DNA from: Pseudomonas sessilinigenes
GTDB lineage: Bacteria > Pseudomonadota > Gammaproteobacteria > Pseudomonadales > Pseudomonadaceae
Direction of reading: 5' to 3'
DNA: 64,000 nucleotides
NCBI RefSeq assembly: GCF_003850565.1
Contig: NZ_CP027706.1
Span: 496,001-560,000, forward strand
Of this stretch, positions 61,770 through 64,000 are shown in pieces. The translations under genes were made by a program, and so were the position numbers. The notes under the pieces were generated by a model. That model was not told the origin of the DNA, searched no databases, and was given only the letters and a program-made list of their open reading frames with translations. Each line of letters opens with the position of its first letter. Position 1 is the first letter of the stretch.

Positions 61770-62615
61770 ATGAACTATCGTCACGCCTTCCATGCCGGCA
61801 ACCATGCCGACGTCTTCAAACACCTGACACTGACCCGCCTCATCGCCCTGATGTCGCGCAAGGAACAGCCGTTCGCCTATATCGACAGCCATGCCGGCAT
61901 CGGCCTGTACGACCTCAAGGGCGACCAGGCGACACGCACCGGCGAGTACCTGGAAGGCATCGCCCGGCTGTGGGGCGCGGACGACCTGCCAGAACTGACT
62001 GCCGACTACATGCGTGTGCTGCGCCGGCTGAACCCGGATGGCGAGTTGCGCTACTACCCCGGTTCCCCGGAGCTGGCCCGGCGCCTGATGCGCAACCAGG
62101 ATCGGGCGCTGCTCAACGAGAAGCATCCCGAGGATGGCCTGCTGCTCAAGGACAACATGAAGGGTGATCGGCGGGTGGCGGTGCACCTGGGCGAGGGTTG
62201 GCATGTGGCCCGGGCGCTGCTGCCGGTGGCGGAGAAACGGGCGGTGATGTTGATCGACCCGCCGTTCGAGAAACTCGACGAGATGCAGCGTTGCGCCGCG
62301 TCGATGAAGGAAGCCATCGGTCGCATGCGCCAGACCGTGGCGGCCATCTGGTATCCGGTCAAGGACCAGCGCGCCCTGCGCCGTTTCTACCAGGACCTGG
62401 CCGGTACCGGTGCGCCGAAGCTGCTGCGGGTGGAATTGCTGGTGCATCCGCTGGATACGCCCAACAGCCTCAATGGTTCGGGCCTGGCGATTGCCAACCC
62501 GCCATGGGGCCTGGAAGAAGAACTGCGCGAACTGCTGCCGTGGCTGTCGAAAAAGCTCGGCCAGACCCAGGGCGGCTGGCAGATGGACTGGTTGATCGCC
62601 GAAGAGCAGCGGTAA
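61770..62615 (+). CDS. rlmJ: 23S rRNA (adenine2030-N6)-methyltransferase
   Basis: Methylates A2030 of 23S rRNA. The 281-aa protein matches RlmJ from the start (MNYRHAFHAGNHADVFKHLTL), with SAM-binding YIDSHAGIGLYDL and the catalytic motif DPPFE (Asp163 to Glu167). GGAG at 61761-61764 supports ATG 61770. Convergent with msrA. Confidence 0.94.
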   Translation: MNYRHAFHAGNHADVFKHLTLTRLIALMSRKEQPFAYIDSHAGIGLYDLKGDQATRTGEYLEGIARLWGADDLPELTADYMRVLRRLNPDGELRYYPGSPELARRLMRNQDRALLNEKHPEDGLLLKDNMKGDRRVAVHLGEGWHVARALLPVAEKRAVMLIDPPFEKLDEMQRCAASMKEAIGRMRQTVAAIWYPVKDQRALRRFYQDLAGTGAPKLLRVELLVHPLDTPNSLNGSGLAIANPPWGLEEELRELLPWLSKKLGQTQGGWQMDWLIAEEQR

Positions 62616-62690
62616 GTTGCAAGCGGCAAGCGGCAAGCTGCAGCGCTACCACTTGCCGCTTGAGGCTTGCAGCTTGTAGCTGCTTTAGAT
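62613..62690. repeat. GCAAGC palindromic repeat between rlmJ and msrA
   Basis: TTGCAAGCGGCAAGCGGCAAGC on the left and TTGCCGCTTGAGGCTTGCAGC on the right form a hairpin filling the gap between two convergent stops. The msrA stop runs into AAGCAGC, as in the other copies. Probably a two-way terminator. Confidence 0.75.
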
Positions 62691-63332
62691 CGGGCAGGTC
62701 ACCCCGGTACCGCCGATACCGCAATAACCTTCCGGGTTCTTCGCCAGGTACTGCTGGTGATAAGCCTCGGCGAAGTAGACGGTCGGCGCCTCTTCGATCT
62801 CGGTGGTGATGGTGCCCAGGCCAGCCTTGGTCAGCTCGGCCTGGAACACGTCCTTGCTGTGCAGCGCCTGCTGCAGCTGGGTCGGGTTGGTGGTGTAGAT
62901 CACCGAGCGGTACTGGGTGCCGATATCGTTGCCCTGGCGCATGCCCTGGGTCGGATTGTGCAGCTCCCAGAACATCGCCAGCAGCTGCTGGTAGCTGACC
63001 TTTTCCGGCTCGTACACCACCAGCACCACTTCAGTGTGGCCGGTCAGGCCCGAGCAGACTTCCTCGTAGGTGGGGTTCGGGGTGAAGCCCCCGGCGTAAC
63101 CCACGCAGGTGCTGAACACGCCTTCGCGTTGCCAGAAGCGCCGCTCCGCGCCCCAGAAGCAGCCCAGGCCGAAGATCGCGAAGTCCACATTGCCCGGGAA
63201 TGGACCCAGCAGTGGATTGCCGTTGACGAAGTGTTCCTCCGGAACGGTCATGGGAGTTTCACGGCCAGGCAGGGCTTGTTCTTTGGTTGGAAGCACGTTT
63301 TTGTTCACCAGGATTTCCGAGCGCAAGACCAT
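62685..63332 (-). CDS. msrA: Peptide methionine-S-sulfoxide reductase A
   Basis: Reduces S-methionine sulfoxide in proteins, 215 aa. The active site [10 protein letters not shown] holds Cys58. [23 protein letters not shown] and the C-terminal [13 protein letters not shown] with resolving Cys residues complete the MsrA pattern. Next to a GGDEF/EAL gene, as I recall for P. aeruginosa msrA-dipA. Confidence 0.95.
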   Translation of the reverse strand: MVLRSEILVNKNVLPTKEQALPGRETPMTVPEEHFVNGNPLLGPFPGNVDFAIFGLGCFWGAERRFWQREGVFSTCVGYAGGFTPNPTYEEVCSGLTGHTEVVLVVYEPEKVSYQQLLAMFWELHNPTQGMRQGNDIGTQYRSVIYTTNPTQLQQALHSKDVFQAELTKAGLGTITTEIEEAPTVYFAEAYHQQYLAKNPEGYCGIGGTGVTCPI

Positions 63333-63401
63333 GTCGCAGTCCTCCAGTCAGTGGGATAGTCATTATTCAGACACGCAGTTTGCCCGAGTGTCGCGACGCT
63401 G

Positions 63402-64000
63402 TCAGGCAATTGGACCGCGAGGATATCGTTTGAGCCGGGCGATCAGCTCGCTGCCGGGAATCGGCCGGTCGAACAGGTAGCCCTGGCCCACGTCGCAGCG
63501 ATGGCGCCGCAGGAAGGCCAGTTGTTCGGCGGTCTCGACGCCTTCGGCCACGACCTTGATCTTCAGGTTGTGGGCCATGGCGATCACCGCCGAGGTGATT
63601 TCCATGTCGTCCTGGTTGTCGGGGATGTCATGGATGAAACTGCGATCGATCTTGATGATATCGATGGGGAATTTCTTCAGGTAGCTCAGGGACGAGTAGC
63701 CGGTGCCGAAGTCGTCCATGGCCAGGGTCAGGCCAAGTTTCTTCAGTTGCTCGAGTTGCTGGTGGGTGTCGTCGGTGGCCTCCAGCAGCAGGCCCTCGGT
63801 CAGCTCCAGCTCCAGCAGCGACGGCGGCAGTTGCTCTTCCTTGAGGATGTTGGCGATGGAGGCTACCAGGTCCGGGTCGGAGAACTGCTTGGGCGACAGG
63901 TTGATGGCCACGTGCAGGTTGCCCATGCCGGCGGCGGTCAGTTGCTTGCTCATGCGGCAGGCCTGGCGGGCGATCCATTTGCCGATGGGGATGATCAGGC
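63402..64000 (-). CDS. dipA: EAL-domain cyclic-di-GMP phosphodiesterase, C-terminal part
   Basis: Only about 199 C-terminal residues are inside the window; the open frame continues past 64000. The EAL fold is clear: VAINLSPKQFSDPDL (metal Asn), ELELTEGLLL, the Asp pair in AMDDFGTGYSSLSYLKKF, IKIDRSF, and VVAEGVETAEQ. All catalytic residues seen are intact, so it should hydrolyse c-di-GMP. The dipA name rests on the msrA neighbour as in P. aeruginosa and on recall, not on the missing N-terminus. Confidence 0.75.
   Translation of the reverse strand, partial: LIIPIGKWIARQACRMSKQLTAAGMGNLHVAINLSPKQFSDPDLVASIANILKEEQLPPSLLELELTEGLLLEATDDTHQQLEQLKKLGLTLAMDDFGTGYSSLSYLKKFPIDIIKIDRSFIHDIPDNQDDMEITSAVIAMAHNLKIKVVAEGVETAEQLAFLRRHRCDVGQGYLFDRPIPGSELIARLKRYPRGPIA

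Overview
The window is an ordinary chromosomal segment of a fluorescent Pseudomonas, most likely the P. fluorescens group (P. protegens/P. chlororaphis-like). Three things point there: the protein sequences of GltB, AroK, SelO and PutA, the GC-rich codon use, and REP-type and GCAAGCT-type dispersed repeats. From memory, the gene order follows the P. aeruginosa PAO1 backbone from ponA (PA5045) down to msrA-dipA (PA5018-PA5017), with one large insertion.

Layout. 1-8046: start of ponA, then divergent pilMNOPQ-aroK-aroB-damX (pilus/DNA-uptake machinery, shikimate pathway, cell-division SPOR protein). 8395-15639: gltBD (glutamate synthase) and hemE. 15775-18959: a periplasmic OB-fold protein, an MFS exporter with a divergent LysR regulator, and a small secreted protein. 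19162-37708: a minus-strand run of 20 biosynthetic genes in which 18 of 19 junctions overlap, followed by a lipoprotein gene. It is an aryl-polyene/xanthomonadin-type type II polyketide cluster. It has two ketosynthases, a chain-length-factor-like partner, ketoreductase, two dehydratases (one fused to the aryl-activating ligase), two ACPs, thioesterase, ammonia lyase, methyltransferase, glycosyl- and acyltransferases, and a LolA/MMPL export pair. It also has a FAD enzyme with both flavin-halogenase signatures and an antiporter. 38020-46871: orphan ParA, thioredoxin 2, HigBA toxin-antitoxin, SelO, MscK and a K+/H+ antiporter. 47037-50500: two tandem chemoreceptors with near-identical signalling halves. 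50811-53233: a TIGR02449/zapA-like pair and an acyl-CoA dehydrogenase. 53487-59386: divergent putA/putP sharing a 461-bp control region full of PutA-type GTTGCA sites. 59618-64000: DUF2165 protein, metY, rlmJ, msrA and the 3' end of an EAL-domain phosphodiesterase (probably dipA).

How the genes fit together. The aryl-polyene genes look like a complete pathway: aryl starter activation, polyene chain building, tailoring, then transfer to a lipid or sugar and export to the outer membrane. Their order and overlaps imply one transcript from a promoter near 37.8 kb. PutA is both enzyme and DNA-binding repressor, and its operator sites lie between putA and putP. The most interesting items are the halogenase-like enzyme in the pigment cluster, a cluster of perfect DnaA boxes inside its glycosyltransferase gene, the PutA operator array, the gene-converted chemoreceptor pair with FliA-like promoters, and an imperfect palindromic repeat family attached to stop codons. 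I saw no rRNA, tRNA, CRISPR array, prophage or insertion sequence.
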